The notes: generated by a model not told the origin, from the sequence alone. Shown: positions 8,235-17,693, counted from the stretch's first letter. The stretch: DNA of 64,000 nt from Gilvimarinus sp. DA14 (GCF_024204685.1 NZ_CP100350.1:1583501-1647500); one strand, 5' to 3'. Translations and numbers: made by a program.

Positions 8235-9064
8235 TGCACTTATCCCTCTGTACCATTAGCTTTCGCCATCACTTAATTTCCCTGCCAGAGCTGGCAACCT
8301 TTGCCGCGCGCAGTGGTTTAGACGGTATCGAACTGTGGGCCGCGCATGCGCGCCATTTACGCGACCAACCCGGTCTTAATGGCCAATGGCTGAAAGCCAT
8401 GAATCTGGATGTCGCCATGCTGAGCGATTACCTGCCCTTCCAAGGCCCACTCCATACAGGGCAGGAAAAACTCACAGAGTTATGCGAGCTAGCGCAGCAT
8501 TGGGGCACTCGTAAACTGAGAATTTTTGCTGGCCAAACCGCCAGCGCCGATGCGTCCGCTGAACATTATCAACAGCTGGTGATGCGGTTGCAGCAATACT
8601 GCCAACAGGCCCATAGCCACGGCTGCGAACTATTACTTGAGACTCACCCTGACACGTTTGCCGATACAACTCAGGCAACACTAAAACTTTTAGGCGATGT
8701 GAATCACGCCGCATTAAAAGTTAACTTGGATGTTTTGCACATTTGGGAAGCTCACGAAGACCCTGTTAAAGCCTGGCATTTGCTATCGCCCTACGTGCAT
8801 CACCTACACTTTAAGAACATCAGTCGACGCGAATTATTACCGGTTTTCGCACCGGCCAATGTGTATTCCGCCGCCGGTGATCGCAGCGGCTTGGTGCCAC
8901 TGTTTGAAGGTGCTTACGACTATCAAGAGTTTATCAACAAACTGCCTCGCGACCGTGTTCACAGTGCATCGCTCGAGTGGTTTGGACCAGACCCGCACTG
9001 GACTGTAGCTCATGACGCGCAGAAAATTCGCGCGCTAAGCAGCGCTAAGAAATGTCTCGCATGA
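8231..9064 (+). CDS. asbF: 3-dehydroshikimate dehydratase AsbF
   Basis: A 277-residue TIM-barrel protein of the xylose-isomerase/AP-endonuclease 2 fold, very like Bacillus AsbF (SLCTISFRH near the N terminus, IELWAAHA, MLSDYL, KNIS, NVYSAAGDRSG, PLFEG, SLEWFG). It converts 3-dehydroshikimate to 3,4-dihydroxybenzoate, the catechol of petrobactin. Probable metal ligands are visible at Glu137 (LLETHP), Asp167 and His170 (NLDVLH), His193 (LHFKN) and Glu249 (SLEW). The ATG at 8231 overlaps the asbDE stop as ATGA; a longer open frame to 8069 runs inside asbDE and is not used. It overlaps the next gene by 4 nt. Confidence 0.93.
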   Translation: MMHLSLCTISFRHHLISLPELATFAARSGLDGIELWAAHARHLRDQPGLNGQWLKAMNLDVAMLSDYLPFQGPLHTGQEKLTELCELAQHWGTRKLRIFAGQTASADASAEHYQQLVMRLQQYCQQAHSHGCELLLETHPDTFADTTQATLKLLGDVNHAALKVNLDVLHIWEAHEDPVKAWHLLSPYVHHLHFKNISRRELLPVFAPANVYSAAGDRSGLVPLFEGAYDYQEFINKLPRDRVHSASLEWFGPDPHWTVAHDAQKIRALSSAKKCLA

Positions 9065-10380
9065 GCGCCAATAAGCCTCGTATAGAAGCCATAGATTCAC
9101 TGCGCGGCGCCGCCGTGCTGGGCATTTTATTGCTTAATATCGTCAGCTTTAGTCTACCTCGCGCCTACTCGGACCCCAGTATTTACGGCGGTGCCGAAGG
9201 TTGGAACCTGGCGGCTTTTGCCGTTACGCATTTGTTCTTTGAAGGCACCATGCGCGGCCTTTTTTCTTTACTTTTTGGCGCCAGCATTTTACTGCTAAGC
9301 GGTTATTGGCAAGGCGCCAACCAAAGTACACAAACGGGCGATCTGTACTACCGCCGTATGCTGTGGCTATTTATTTTCGGACTGGTACACGCCTGGGGGC
9401 TGCTCTGGTTTGGCGACGTGCTCTACTGGTATGCGTTAGCGGGTATGTTTGCCTACCCAATGCGAGTGCTACGCGCCCGCTGGCTGATGATTATCGGTCT
9501 TGCTTTGCTGGCGACCCTGGTGCCACGCACGGCCGATAAGGTGCAAGACACCATAAATACCCAGCAAACTGTGCAGATTGCTACGCAAAAAGAACGGCAA
9601 AACCAAGAGTTGACCCAAACCGAGCAAGATGCGCTGGCTCACTGGGAGGACATACAACGGTGGCGCAAGCCGGACGATGCAGAGCTTGCCCGTCAAATTG
9701 ACGCGCTGCAGGGAAATTATGGGTCGGTATTCAGCGAGCTGAAACCGACGATTATTGCCTATCAATCAACCATTGTTTACCAGGGTGGTTTGTTCGATGC
9801 CTTGGGCATGATGCTAATCGGGATGGCACTGTTTAAGGCGGGAGTCCTTACCGCCCAACGATCAACACGCTTTTACGCAAGTCTGGCTCTAGGTGGTATT
9901 GGTATTGGTACTGCAGTGAATGCACTGGAGTTGGCCGCACTGATACGCCACGATTTCAGTTTACTTGCCGTGCTTAAATGGAGCTTTCTGGGGCTGTACT
10001 ACGACCTGGGGCGCGTACCTCTGACACTGGGTTACGCAGGCGTTTTCCTCTGGCTGGCTAAAACGGCACGGCTTACCCGCGTTCGTCAGGCGCTGGCCGT
10101 TTGCGGCAGAATGGCACTCACGCTATATGTCAGCCAATCTGCGCTTGGCGCGTTTATTTTTTATGGCTTTGGCCTGGGCTGGTACGGCCAATTAGAGCGC
10201 GCCGAACTGTACCTTGTGGTTGCCGGAATCTGGACCCTGCAAATATTAGCCGCCCACTGGTGGCTGTCACGCTATAAGTTTGGCCCCCTTGAATGGCTGT
10301 GGCGCTCGTTGGTGTATTGGCAGCCCCAACCTATGGCGCAACAGGTCAGATACCCCCAACAAACTGCCAATAACCGGTAA
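9061..10380 (+). CDS. DUF418 family (YeiB-like) membrane protein
   Basis: A 439-residue polytopic protein beginning RIEAIDSLRGAAVLGILLLNIVSF, the hallmark of the YeiB/DUF418 group, with a C-terminal DUF418 part (GRMALTLYVSQSALG, FGPLEWLWRSL). The N-terminal region is related to acyltransferase-3 membrane proteins. Its function is not established. It is coupled to asbF: ATG 9061 overlaps the asbF stop as ATGA (an in-frame ATG also lies at 9052), so it is likely co-expressed with the siderophore genes. A charged loop of about 80 residues (roughly 155-240) with many Gln and Glu separates two membrane blocks. A role in modification or export of the siderophore is only a guess. Confidence 0.85.
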   Translation: MSANKPRIEAIDSLRGAAVLGILLLNIVSFSLPRAYSDPSIYGGAEGWNLAAFAVTHLFFEGTMRGLFSLLFGASILLLSGYWQGANQSTQTGDLYYRRMLWLFIFGLVHAWGLLWFGDVLYWYALAGMFAYPMRVLRARWLMIIGLALLATLVPRTADKVQDTINTQQTVQIATQKERQNQELTQTEQDALAHWEDIQRWRKPDDAELARQIDALQGNYGSVFSELKPTIIAYQSTIVYQGGLFDALGMMLIGMALFKAGVLTAQRSTRFYASLALGGIGIGTAVNALELAALIRHDFSLLAVLKWSFLGLYYDLGRVPLTLGYAGVFLWLAKTARLTRVRQALAVCGRMALTLYVSQSALGAFIFYGFGLGWYGQLERAELYLVVAGIWTLQILAAHWWLSRYKFGPLEWLWRSLVYWQPQPMAQQVRYPQQTANNR

Positions 10381-10403
10381 AACAGCCTCCTAACGGTTGC
10401 AGT

Positions 10404-10418
10404 TAATAATATTTCTCA
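10404..10418. promoter_or_regulatory. Second Fur-box-like site
   Basis: TAATAATATTTCTCA fits the 7-1-7 Fur pattern at about 11 of 14 arm positions. It lies in the 75-bp gap before the small membrane protein and PepSY genes, which are typical iron-repressed functions. No strong sigma-70 hexamers are clear beside it, so this is a moderate call. Confidence 0.45.
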
Positions 10419-10455
10419 ATACCATTGGCGCGTTTTCTTACCACAGGAGCTCGCC

Positions 10456-10995
10456 ATGGTTTTGGCCCCGCTCGCCTGCGCCCTCACTTGTGGCGCTGCA
10501 GGCGTAATGTTTTATGCCTGGCGCCGCCCCGGCCCGACCCCACTCGCCAGTTTATGCGGCTGGCTAATGCTGCTTGTCGCCAGCGGGCTTTGGAGCTACC
10601 GCGCCGGAGCCGAGTTCGGTATTAGCTTTACTCTGATCACTCTGGCGCTGGCGGCCTGGAGCATTATTGTGCTCAGCGCAGATCACCGTCTGCAAAAGAC
10701 CAAACCCCAGGTACGGGATAAGCTGCGACTGGCGCGCTTCGGCACTATGGCCTATCAATTGTGGCGTTTACTGGCTGTGGTGCTGCTCGCTGGTGTAGTC
10801 AGCGTAGCGCTGCTGGTGGCGATGGGTAAGTTGCTGCCACTATCAGCGGTAAACGCCATGGTGCTGGCGGCCTTGCTGTCACCTTTGCTGTGGGGCCTAG
10901 CCGGTTACTGGCTGCTGGCCGATCCGCGCCCCGCCCGCCCTCCTATTGTTCTGCTGTTGGCCGGTCTGGCCAGCGGCGCCGTTATTCTGCTGTGA
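10456..10995 (+). CDS. Small membrane protein preceding PepSY protein, unknown function
   Basis: A 179-residue protein made mostly of four to five hydrophobic helices with a short basic loop (HRLQKTKPQVRDKLRLARFG, residues ~76-95). I do not recognise a named family with confidence; small proteins like this often precede PepSY-type proteins in ferric-siderophore loci. Start ATG 10456 has CAGGAG 7 nt upstream. It is followed after 4 nt by the PepSY gene, so the two form an operon behind the Fur-like site. The role is probably in iron release or reduction at the inner membrane, by context only. Confidence 0.7.
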   Translation: MVLAPLACALTCGAAGVMFYAWRRPGPTPLASLCGWLMLLVASGLWSYRAGAEFGISFTLITLALAAWSIIVLSADHRLQKTKPQVRDKLRLARFGTMAYQLWRLLAVVLLAGVVSVALLVAMGKLLPLSAVNAMVLAALLSPLLWGLAGYWLLADPRPARPPIVLLLAGLASGAVILL

Positions 10996-10999
10996 CGCT

Positions 11000-12484
11000 A
11001 TGAAACAATTACTCTCCCCCGCCTTGGTTAAACAGTCTCTTACCAGCCACGCCTGGCTGGGCTTAGCCGTGGGCGCCTTTATGTACCTGGTGTGTCTGTC
11101 GGGTTCGTTTTTGGTGTTTGAACACGAGCTGGAACACTGGGAGCAGGCCGATGCCCCCGAGCGCCATCAGGTGACGCCCGAACAGGTGCAAAGCGCTTAT
11201 AACTTGCTCGAAGCAAAAGTCGCGGCTGCCGAACAACAGGAAGAAGCAACCGACGACGATCATCACCACCATATGTTCGTGATGTTACCCACCGCCGACA
11301 GCCCCCACTTAACCGTGGCTTCGGACGACGGCAGCTATTTTGTCAACGCCGATGGCAGCCTGGGGAATAAAGTCGAAGCGCCCTGGACTCAGCTACTGAT
11401 CGATTTACATCTTTATCTGCACCTGCCGAAAAGTTTTGGCATGATCGTGGTGAGTATTCTCGGAGTGATGCTATGCGGCCTGATTATTTCGGGCTTTATG
11501 TCACACCCACGTATTTTTAAAGATGCCTTTACCCTGCGCCCGAAAGCGGCCACTCGCTTAAATCAGGCCGATTGGCACAATCGCTTTAGCGTCTGGGGCG
11601 CGCCCTTTCATTTAATGATTGGTATTACCGGGGCGTTTTTTGGCCTCGCCAGCTTGTTTGTCTTGATTGGTGCGCAAGCGTTTTACGATGGCGACACCAG
11701 TAAGGTGGTACCGGCCATTTACGGTGCCGAACCCGAACTGGAGCAGTCATTACAAACCGCCGCCGTCGGCAAGGCCCTGGCGCAAATGCCGCAAATCGCT
11801 CCCGAGGCCAAACCGTTTTACATTACCGTGGAAGATGTAGGTACCGAACACCAGTATATTTTGCTGGGCGCCGAACACCCGGGGCGCTTAATTTACGCCG
11901 AGCAATATCGCTTTGACAGCGCCGGTAATTATTTGAGCAAGGTGGGCTTTAGTGACGGCGAGGCGGGCCGCCAGGCTATTTTCTCCGTGTACCGAATTCA
12001 CTTTGGCCACTATGGCGGTATGCTGGTTAAGCTCGCCTATGTCGCGCTCGGTTTGGCGCTGGCGGTTATTTCAGTGAGCGGTATTAATATCTGGCTGGCC
12101 AAGCGGCGCCAGCGCGATGGGCTGAATAATATCTGGACCGCTATTGTGTGGGGCACCCCGCTTGCGCTGGGGCTGACGGCGGTGTCACAACTGGCGCTGG
12201 GTATCAGCTCCCACGGGCTCTTTTGGGGAACACTGGTTGTCGCTGCGTTGCTGTGTCAGTGGGTCGATCACCACAACCGCAGCAAAGGGCTGCTGCAGCT
12301 AGCCGGTGCACTAACGCTATTGGCAATGGTAATTCTGCATGCAATGGCGTTCGGCACCTACGCCTGGAAAGCGGCGCCTTTGGGCATTAACCTCAGCTTT
12401 ATCGTCACCGCCCTCTTGTTACTTTGGCGCGGCCTATCGCACATAAGCGACAATAGAAACGAAATGACAGAAAGAACCCGCTAA
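11000..12484 (+). CDS. PepSY-associated transmembrane protein (iron uptake-linked)
   Basis: A 494-residue protein of the PepSY_TM group: a first helix near residues 17-40, a large periplasmic part, a central helix pair and several C-terminal helices. Members occur beside siderophore receptors and are thought to help reduce ferric siderophores. Notable: a His/Asp-rich segment at residues 85-91 (DDDHHHH) that could bind metal. ATG 11000 (MKQLLSPALV) is chosen rather than the open-frame GTG/ATG codons further upstream, because it follows the previous stop by 4 nt. The last 51 bp overlap the convergent hemolysin III gene, so the two mRNAs are complementary at their 3' ends. Confidence 0.85.
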   Translation: MKQLLSPALVKQSLTSHAWLGLAVGAFMYLVCLSGSFLVFEHELEHWEQADAPERHQVTPEQVQSAYNLLEAKVAAAEQQEEATDDDHHHHMFVMLPTADSPHLTVASDDGSYFVNADGSLGNKVEAPWTQLLIDLHLYLHLPKSFGMIVVSILGVMLCGLIISGFMSHPRIFKDAFTLRPKAATRLNQADWHNRFSVWGAPFHLMIGITGAFFGLASLFVLIGAQAFYDGDTSKVVPAIYGAEPELEQSLQTAAVGKALAQMPQIAPEAKPFYITVEDVGTEHQYILLGAEHPGRLIYAEQYRFDSAGNYLSKVGFSDGEAGRQAIFSVYRIHFGHYGGMLVKLAYVALGLALAVISVSGINIWLAKRRQRDGLNNIWTAIVWGTPLALGLTAVSQLALGISSHGLFWGTLVVAALLCQWVDHHNRSKGLLQLAGALTLLAMVILHAMAFGTYAWKAAPLGINLSFIVTALLLLWRGLSHISDNRNEMTERTR

Positions 12485-13060
12485 CACAAACATATGCCAA
12501 ATACCGTGGGCGTGGCGCAGTTTGCGCATGCCATCTAGCACGTAAAAAATCACCCCCACGGTATAGGCAATCCCCCCCAGCCACAGCCACAACAATCCTA
12601 CCGGGTCGAAGTTGGCCGCCAAGTCTCGGTACACCACCACACACACCCAGCCCATTACCAGGTAAATTAAAATCTGCAGCCACTTGATGCGCTTTTTCGG
12701 CAGGATATCCAGCAACAGCCCCACCAGCGCCAACGACCAAATCAGCACCAGCATAATTAAGCCAGTAGTGCCGCCTACGGTCACCAACATAAACGGGGTA
12801 TAAGTGCCGGCAATCAGCAGATAAATACACACATGATCCAGCTGACGAAACACCGCCTTAACCTTGGGTGAGCGAAAACTGTGATACAGGGTGGACATGG
12901 TGTAGAGCAAAATCAGGGTTACGCCGAAAATCACAAAGCTCACAATCAGCGCCGCATCAAGCTGCTGAATGCTGATGGTCAGCAGCGCGCCAAACCCCAC
13001 CAGCGCCAACACCGCGCCGACCAAATGGGTAATACTGTTGATCCGTTCGCCGTCGTACAT
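12434..13060 (-). CDS. Hemolysin III family protein (YqfA/PAQR type)
   Basis: A 208-residue inner-membrane protein with seven predicted helices and the family motifs ITHLVGAVLALVGF, MSTLYHSF (His), RQLDHVCIYLLIAGTYTPF (Asp, His) and a late GIWHMFVLAGSFCHF (His, His), the pattern expected for a buried metal site in the PAQR/hemolysin III superfamily. Despite the name, most members are not toxins and the role in Gram-negatives is unsettled. Start ATG 13060 is preceded by AGGAG. Its 3' end overlaps the end of the PepSY gene on the other strand. Confidence 0.88.
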   Translation of the reverse strand: MYDGERINSITHLVGAVLALVGFGALLTISIQQLDAALIVSFVIFGVTLILLYTMSTLYHSFRSPKVKAVFRQLDHVCIYLLIAGTYTPFMLVTVGGTTGLIMLVLIWSLALVGLLLDILPKKRIKWLQILIYLVMGWVCVVVYRDLAANFDPVGLLWLWLGGIAYTVGVIFYVLDGMRKLRHAHGIWHMFVLAGSFCHFVSIVAYVR

Positions 13061-13186
13061 CTGCCTCTCCTGTTGCGAAAAATATTACGCCTCAGTGCTA
13101 AATAAGCCTTCCCGGCGCGGTACACACTTTCGATTGCAGGGACTAATTTATCAGGCAAATGCCCGAGCGGTAAGACTCTCGGCAAC

Positions 13187-14239
13187 TCAAAACTTGTGCG
13201 GATCGACAACCATATGCTTGATACGCTCGCGGCCCAGGGTGTAGGTAATATGCACCAAGTCATCCTCGGTCTGAATAATCGCCGGATACCCATAGCCCTC
13301 TTTTAACGGTTGATCTTCCAAGGTCAGTACCCGTTGCCAGTGCACGCCGTCTCGCGAAGTGGCCAGCGCCAGCGGATAACGCGGCCCCTTGCCGGGAGTG
13401 TCGGGATTGTGGGCGGCGTGGTTATAAACCAACAGCTGACGGCCGTCGGCCAGGGTAACGGCATCGGTACCCGAGCTTGGGTTTGGCAGTTCTATGGCCG
13501 CCACCGGGGACCAGCTTTTGCCGCGATCTACCGACCAGCTGCTGCCGATTACCCCCTGCTTGGTGCGGGCTAGCGCCTGCAAACGGCCATCGGGATAGAA
13601 CAACACACTGGGCTGAATAGCATCGATTCCCGGCCCGGGGTCGACAGGGCTAGTCTTGGTCCAGCTCGCGCCCTGATCTTTACTGATTTCAAAATGCAGC
13701 CGCCAGCCTTCGGCCCCTTCGGTGCTAGACGGCGACAGCCAAGCGCCCATGCCCGTTACCACGGGTTTGTTTTTAATCGGGCCAAGAATCCCCTCGGGCA
13801 GGCGGCGCGGCTCGCTCCAGGTTATACCGCCATCGGCTGAGGTCATTACCATCCCCCACCATTCGCGCGGGTTAGGCCCCACCTTGTAAAACAAATGCAA
13901 GTCGCTTTGCGGGGGCTGAAACAGCACCGGATTCCAGGTGGGCAGCCAGCTGCCATCGGCCTGCTGACCAGTGGCCACCTGCTGCGCGCTTTGCCACTTA
14001 CCCTCTTGCTGACGGGCGAAGTATATAGCCACCTGCGGGTGGCGCTCGTGTAAGCCGCTAAACCAGGTCGCCACTATATCGCCATCGGTTGTTTGCGCAA
14101 TGCTCGAGGCGTGGCTTTGCGGGTAATCTGCCGCTGGATTTATCAGCGCCTCTGCAACCAGAGCGCTTGGTTTATCTGCCGGCGAGTGAGCACAAGCCAC
14201 CGCCAGCAAGAGACTTAACGCCACAAGAACAACTCGCAT
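13187..14239 (-). CDS. Sialidase-like (BNR/Asp-box) lipoprotein
   Basis: A 350-residue secreted protein with a lipoprotein signal (lipobox LAVAC, Cys16) and repeated Asp-box motifs SxDxGxxW (SADGGITW, SKDQGASW, SVDRGKSW, and the variant SRDGVHW), the blade signature of six-bladed sialidase-type propellers. ATG 14239 is chosen because AGGGG stands 5 nt upstream; an in-frame GTG occurs 6 nt earlier. Family members include sialidases and hydrolases or lyases on other glycans, so the substrate is uncertain. It stands alone, divergent from the PAS chemoreceptor gene. Confidence 0.78.
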   Translation of the reverse strand: MRVVLVALSLLLAVACAHSPADKPSALVAEALINPAADYPQSHASSIAQTTDGDIVATWFSGLHERHPQVAIYFARQQEGKWQSAQQVATGQQADGSWLPTWNPVLFQPPQSDLHLFYKVGPNPREWWGMVMTSADGGITWSEPRRLPEGILGPIKNKPVVTGMGAWLSPSSTEGAEGWRLHFEISKDQGASWTKTSPVDPGPGIDAIQPSVLFYPDGRLQALARTKQGVIGSSWSVDRGKSWSPVAAIELPNPSSGTDAVTLADGRQLLVYNHAAHNPDTPGKGPRYPLALATSRDGVHWQRVLTLEDQPLKEGYGYPAIIQTEDDLVHITYTLGRERIKHMVVDPHKF

Positions 14240-14431
14240 AACCACCCCTGATAACCGTTATTATAAATTTGCAGGTTAAACGCTTATTCTCGTTAGCAGA
14301 AATAATCCTCTTCACTGAATTTAGCGGTCGTGATCCAATCGCGAAGATGGCGCGTATTTACTCATTATTCAAGTTGTCAGCCTAGCCTTATAACCCGAGC
14401 CCCAGAGATAGCCTGGAAGAAGAGATGCCCT

Positions 14432-15736
14432 ATGTTTAATCGTGCCTTAAAGAACCAGCTAAACAGTCTGCAGCAGAGTTCGCGTCTGGATCAGGCACTG
14501 CTGCAAAGCCTGCAGCAGCATACGCTCTATGCCGAATACGATGTGCACGCCAGGCTGCTTAGCATCAGCGAGGTCTTTGCTCAGAAACTGGGGCAAACGC
14601 CAGAGCAGCTAATCGGCCGTAAGCACCAACAGCTGTGCCACACTGACGCCCCCGCTGGGCCAGACAACCGCTTGCTGTGGCAGGCCGTAGCGCAAGGAAA
14701 GAGTCAGCAATTAAAGGCCGACTACGGCCGCGGTACAAGCCAGCTGTGGCTGGACTCGACGTTTATTCCGGTAAGCGACCAGGGCGAGGTAATCAAAGTG
14801 ATACAACTTGCCACTGACGTCACCGAACAGCACCTGCAAAGCGCGCAACAAAACGGTGTGGTCGACGCCTTGAACCGCTCCATGGCGGTGATCGAGTTCA
14901 CCCCCGAGGGCGAGATACTACATGCCAACAGCAACTTTTTAAACGCCGTGGGCTATCGCCTGGAAGAGATAAGCGGTAGGCATCACGAAATGCTTTGCAC
15001 CGCCGAGTTTTACCACAGCCACCCTGATTTTTGGCGTGAACTGGCGGCGGGCGCCTTTAAAAGCGGCCGCTTTGAACGACGCACCGCAGGGGGCCAGGTG
15101 CTCTGGCTAGAGGCAACCTATAACCCGGTATTTGACACCAGTGGGCGCGTGTACAAAGTGGTCAAGTTTGCCTCGGATATTACCGCCCAAGTACAACACA
15201 ACGAGACCATTGCCGATGCCGCGCGGGTGGCGAAGGCGAGTGCCACAAGCACCTTAAACACTTCAGTGGAAGGCTCACACATTCTCGATACCGCACTTGA
15301 GAACTCCACCGCCATCGATCGGCAAGTAGAAGACACTGTGACATTAATCAGCCAGCTCAATGAGCAGTCGGGGCAGATTAAGGCAATTGTTTCGACCATC
15401 AGCGCCATCGCCGAGCAAACCAATTTACTGGCCCTTAACGCTGCGATTGAAGCGGCGCGAGCGGGCGATCTGGGGCGCGGGTTTGCGGTGGTGGCGGACG
15501 AGGTACGCCAACTGGCAGCGCGCACCTCGCAATCAACCACCGAGATTGAACAAGTGGTTAAACACAATCAACAGCTCACTCAGGCGATTACCGCACAGAT
15601 CGAATCGGTATCGCAGTCGGTACAAAACGGCAGCGAGCTAAACCAGCAGGTCGCTAGAGTAATCGAACAGATTCATCAGGGAGCACAAGAGGTATCGCAA
15701 ACAGTCAGCGGACTGGCCTTAGAAGAGCAGCGTTAA
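14432..15736 (+). CDS. Soluble PAS-PAS methyl-accepting chemotaxis protein (BdlA-like)
   Basis: A 434-residue chemoreceptor without membrane helices: two PAS domains in tandem (about residues 25-135 and 145-260, the second with VMEFTPEGE-like start and [19 protein letters not shown]), then a short signalling domain with the hairpin tip [23 protein letters not shown]. This layout matches Aer-2/BdlA-type cytoplasmic receptors; BdlA of Pseudomonas controls biofilm dispersion. ATG 14432 follows GAAGAAGAG and is preferred to the upstream ATG 14330. Length (434) is near BdlA (417). The ligand or cofactor (heme or flavin) cannot be told. The last 4 bp overlap the convergent M56 gene. Confidence 0.88.
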   Translation: MFNRALKNQLNSLQQSSRLDQALLQSLQQHTLYAEYDVHARLLSISEVFAQKLGQTPEQLIGRKHQQLCHTDAPAGPDNRLLWQAVAQGKSQQLKADYGRGTSQLWLDSTFIPVSDQGEVIKVIQLATDVTEQHLQSAQQNGVVDALNRSMAVIEFTPEGEILHANSNFLNAVGYRLEEISGRHHEMLCTAEFYHSHPDFWRELAAGAFKSGRFERRTAGGQVLWLEATYNPVFDTSGRVYKVVKFASDITAQVQHNETIADAARVAKASATSTLNTSVEGSHILDTALENSTAIDRQVEDTVTLISQLNEQSGQIKAIVSTISAIAEQTNLLALNAAIEAARAGDLGRGFAVVADEVRQLAARTSQSTTEIEQVVKHNQQLTQAITAQIESVSQSVQNGSELNQQVARVIEQIHQGAQEVSQTVSGLALEEQR

Positions 15737-17187
15737 TGGGCGAGAATTAGCTCTGGGTTAATAATATCCTGGCCCAGGGTGAGTTCAAAATGCACGTGAC
15801 CAGTTACTGGCGTTGCTCCCGAGTCACCAATTTTTTGGCCGCGACCAACAGGCTGGCCGACCTTGACCTCGACGTTATCCAGGCGAACATAAGTCGCGTG
15901 AATTGAGTGCTTGTGTTCTATTTTGACCAACTTGCCGTATTCTCCGGCTGGTACCAGCACTTTGCTTACCACTCCAGGGGCAATCGCATAAACGGGAGCA
16001 CCCGGCGTCTGTGGTGTTAAATCCATGCCCGTATGATAGTGATCGCGCTCCGGGATCAAGCAGCCAAGCGGGGAGCCCAGATGCAAATGCCCCGTCACCT
16101 GCGCGCCCGGCATAGGATGCACCGGGTCTAATTGCGTTAATAACGCCTTGGCATGTTGCGGGGGCAAAATTTGGGGCGCGGGTTTACTGGCCGCCAATAC
16201 CGAGCTGACCATTAACAACCCTGCAACCGACAGCACTGCGGTAAGCAACCAGCCTCGCTGCTGCGCCCTTGAGTCCATTAAGCCGTGAATACGACACTTA
16301 ATATCTTTACTGAGAAAACCCGCCACAGGGACATTGGGAGTTAAACTGCCTTTGAAATACTCCAGTACACGCACCATCGCCAAGCCATAATCGCGCGGTG
16401 ATATTTTACCGCGAGCCACCGCCAGACAATCACAATCGAGCTCGCGAGCATCGTTCAGGTTGCGCTGCGCAATGCGTACCACCGGATTAAAAAAGAACAG
16501 CGCGTTAAATACATGCTGCACGGTTACGCTGAAGTCATCGCCGCGCGCAATGTGCGCCATTTCATGAGCGATAATCACTTTAACCGTTTCGCGATCTAAA
16601 TCCGTGACTATGGACGATGGCAAGAAAATCGCGGGGCGCAGATAACCCACGGTGAAAGGCGCGGCGTAAGAGTGCGAGTGGCACAAATAAACTCGACGAG
16701 AAATCCCATAGTCTGAGCGCAGAGTTTCTACAGTGTTTAGCCAATAGGGATCAACGACTGGATTTGCCTTGTTAATGATGCCAACAAAACTCATCCTTTT
16801 ATAAATGATCCGCAGCAGCAATGCCGAACTTATTAAACCCCAGAGAATCACCAGCAGTTCTGTATTAGTAACAAAGGGAAGACTCTGAGTAATCAGCGAA
16901 TCAACGCGATCGACTGGCAGCATCACGCAGGGGTCGTCCAAAATAAATGCGGATAACCCGGTCCACGCCATCCAGCTTTGAGGCACACCCGGTACCAGAG
17001 GTGAAGAGGTAAGAAACAGCCAACCCAAAAAAACCGCCCACACCGGCCCGGCGTTGTATGGCTTAAGCCACTTAACCAAGGTGTAAACTACCGCAAACCC
17101 CACTATGGACAGCAGCAAAAATCGCTGCGCCCAATCCAACAACACAAGGCTGGAGCTGTAAAAAACAAAACTAGACGGTTCTGTCAC
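15733..17187 (-). CDS. M56 (BlaR1-like) membrane protease fused to M23 peptidase domain
   Basis: A 484-residue protein. The N-terminal part is a BlaR1/MecR1-type M56 metalloprotease: helices near 14-40, 48-66 and 108-128, then the cytosolic zinc motif HEMAH (His208, Glu209, His212) with a second Glu ligand in ARELDCD (Glu249), and a last helix near 313-333. After it comes a periplasmic M23/LytM endopeptidase domain (about 360-480) with complete zinc ligands HTGMD (His385, Asp389) and HVH (His464, His466). Classical BlaR1 has a penicillin-binding sensor at this place; here it is an M23 domain. Known for the family: M56 cleaves the BlaI repressor. Inferred: this protein senses or trims peptidoglycan and relieves the adjoining repressor. 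The architecture occurs in databases as M23/M56, but a function is not known to me. Confidence 0.88.
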   Translation of the reverse strand: MTEPSSFVFYSSSLVLLDWAQRFLLLSIVGFAVVYTLVKWLKPYNAGPVWAVFLGWLFLTSSPLVPGVPQSWMAWTGLSAFILDDPCVMLPVDRVDSLITQSLPFVTNTELLVILWGLISSALLLRIIYKRMSFVGIINKANPVVDPYWLNTVETLRSDYGISRRVYLCHSHSYAAPFTVGYLRPAIFLPSSIVTDLDRETVKVIIAHEMAHIARGDDFSVTVQHVFNALFFFNPVVRIAQRNLNDARELDCDCLAVARGKISPRDYGLAMVRVLEYFKGSLTPNVPVAGFLSKDIKCRIHGLMDSRAQQRGWLLTAVLSVAGLLMVSSVLAASKPAPQILPPQHAKALLTQLDPVHPMPGAQVTGHLHLGSPLGCLIPERDHYHTGMDLTPQTPGAPVYAIAPGVVSKVLVPAGEYGKLVKIEHKHSIHATYVRLDNVEVKVGQPVGRGQKIGDSGATPVTGHVHFELTLGQDIINPELILAH

Positions 17188-17204
17188 TGTTCGGTCTCAG
17201 AAAG

Positions 17205-17585
17205 TCAGTGGCGATCATCATCGCGCGACAGCAAATCGCGCAGCTCTTTGATTTCTTCGTCGGAATAGGTTTTGCGTTTGGCGAATAAATTCACCACTTC
17301 GGTGGGCTCTAGATCAAACACATTGTCGGCGATAAACTTTACCCACTGCACTAATCCCGCGGCACGCCCCACCAATGGCGTATAGATAAAAACACCGTGC
17401 GCCGACTCGCGCGTTAAAATGCCTTTACCCGCCATGCGATCCAAAGTGGTTTTAGTGGTGGTATAAGCCCAGCCGTTGTTTAGGCGGTCGTGAATTTCAC
17501 GCACCGACAGCGGGCTCTTTTTCCACAACACATTTAAAACCGTAAATTCCGTTTTTGATAATTCTGGCAACGCCTTTTTTCTCAC
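17205..17585 (-). CDS. BlaI/MecI/CopY-family transcriptional repressor
   Basis: A 126-residue winged-helix protein (ELSKTEFTVLNVLWKKSPLSVREIHDRL, then TTKTTLDRMAGKGILTRE) with a C-terminal dimerisation half. The family represses by binding TACTA/TAGTA-type palindromes and is inactivated by an M56 protease, which is encoded 17 bp downstream. Start chosen at GTG 17585 because GGAGGA stands just before it; the frame continues upstream to 17663 but without conserved sequence. It is divergent from the TonB receptor gene, with the operator in between. Confidence 0.88.
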   Translation of the reverse strand: MRKKALPELSKTEFTVLNVLWKKSPLSVREIHDRLNNGWAYTTTKTTLDRMAGKGILTRESAHGVFIYTPLVGRAAGLVQWVKFIADNVFDLEPTEVVNLFAKRKTYSDEEIKELRDLLSRDDDRH

Positions 17586-17693
17586 AAGTCCTCCAACACG
17601 GCTGCGCGCGATGTTAAGCCGCTTAAATAACAGTTTTATGACAAAGTCACACCAAAAATACAAAATAGCAATTTATTTACAACATAGCACACC

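Noticed and set aside
15733..17585. A beta-lactam resistance locus (blaI-blaR1)
   Set aside because: No penicillin-binding sensor domain and no beta-lactamase gene nearby; the sensor position is an M23 peptidase.
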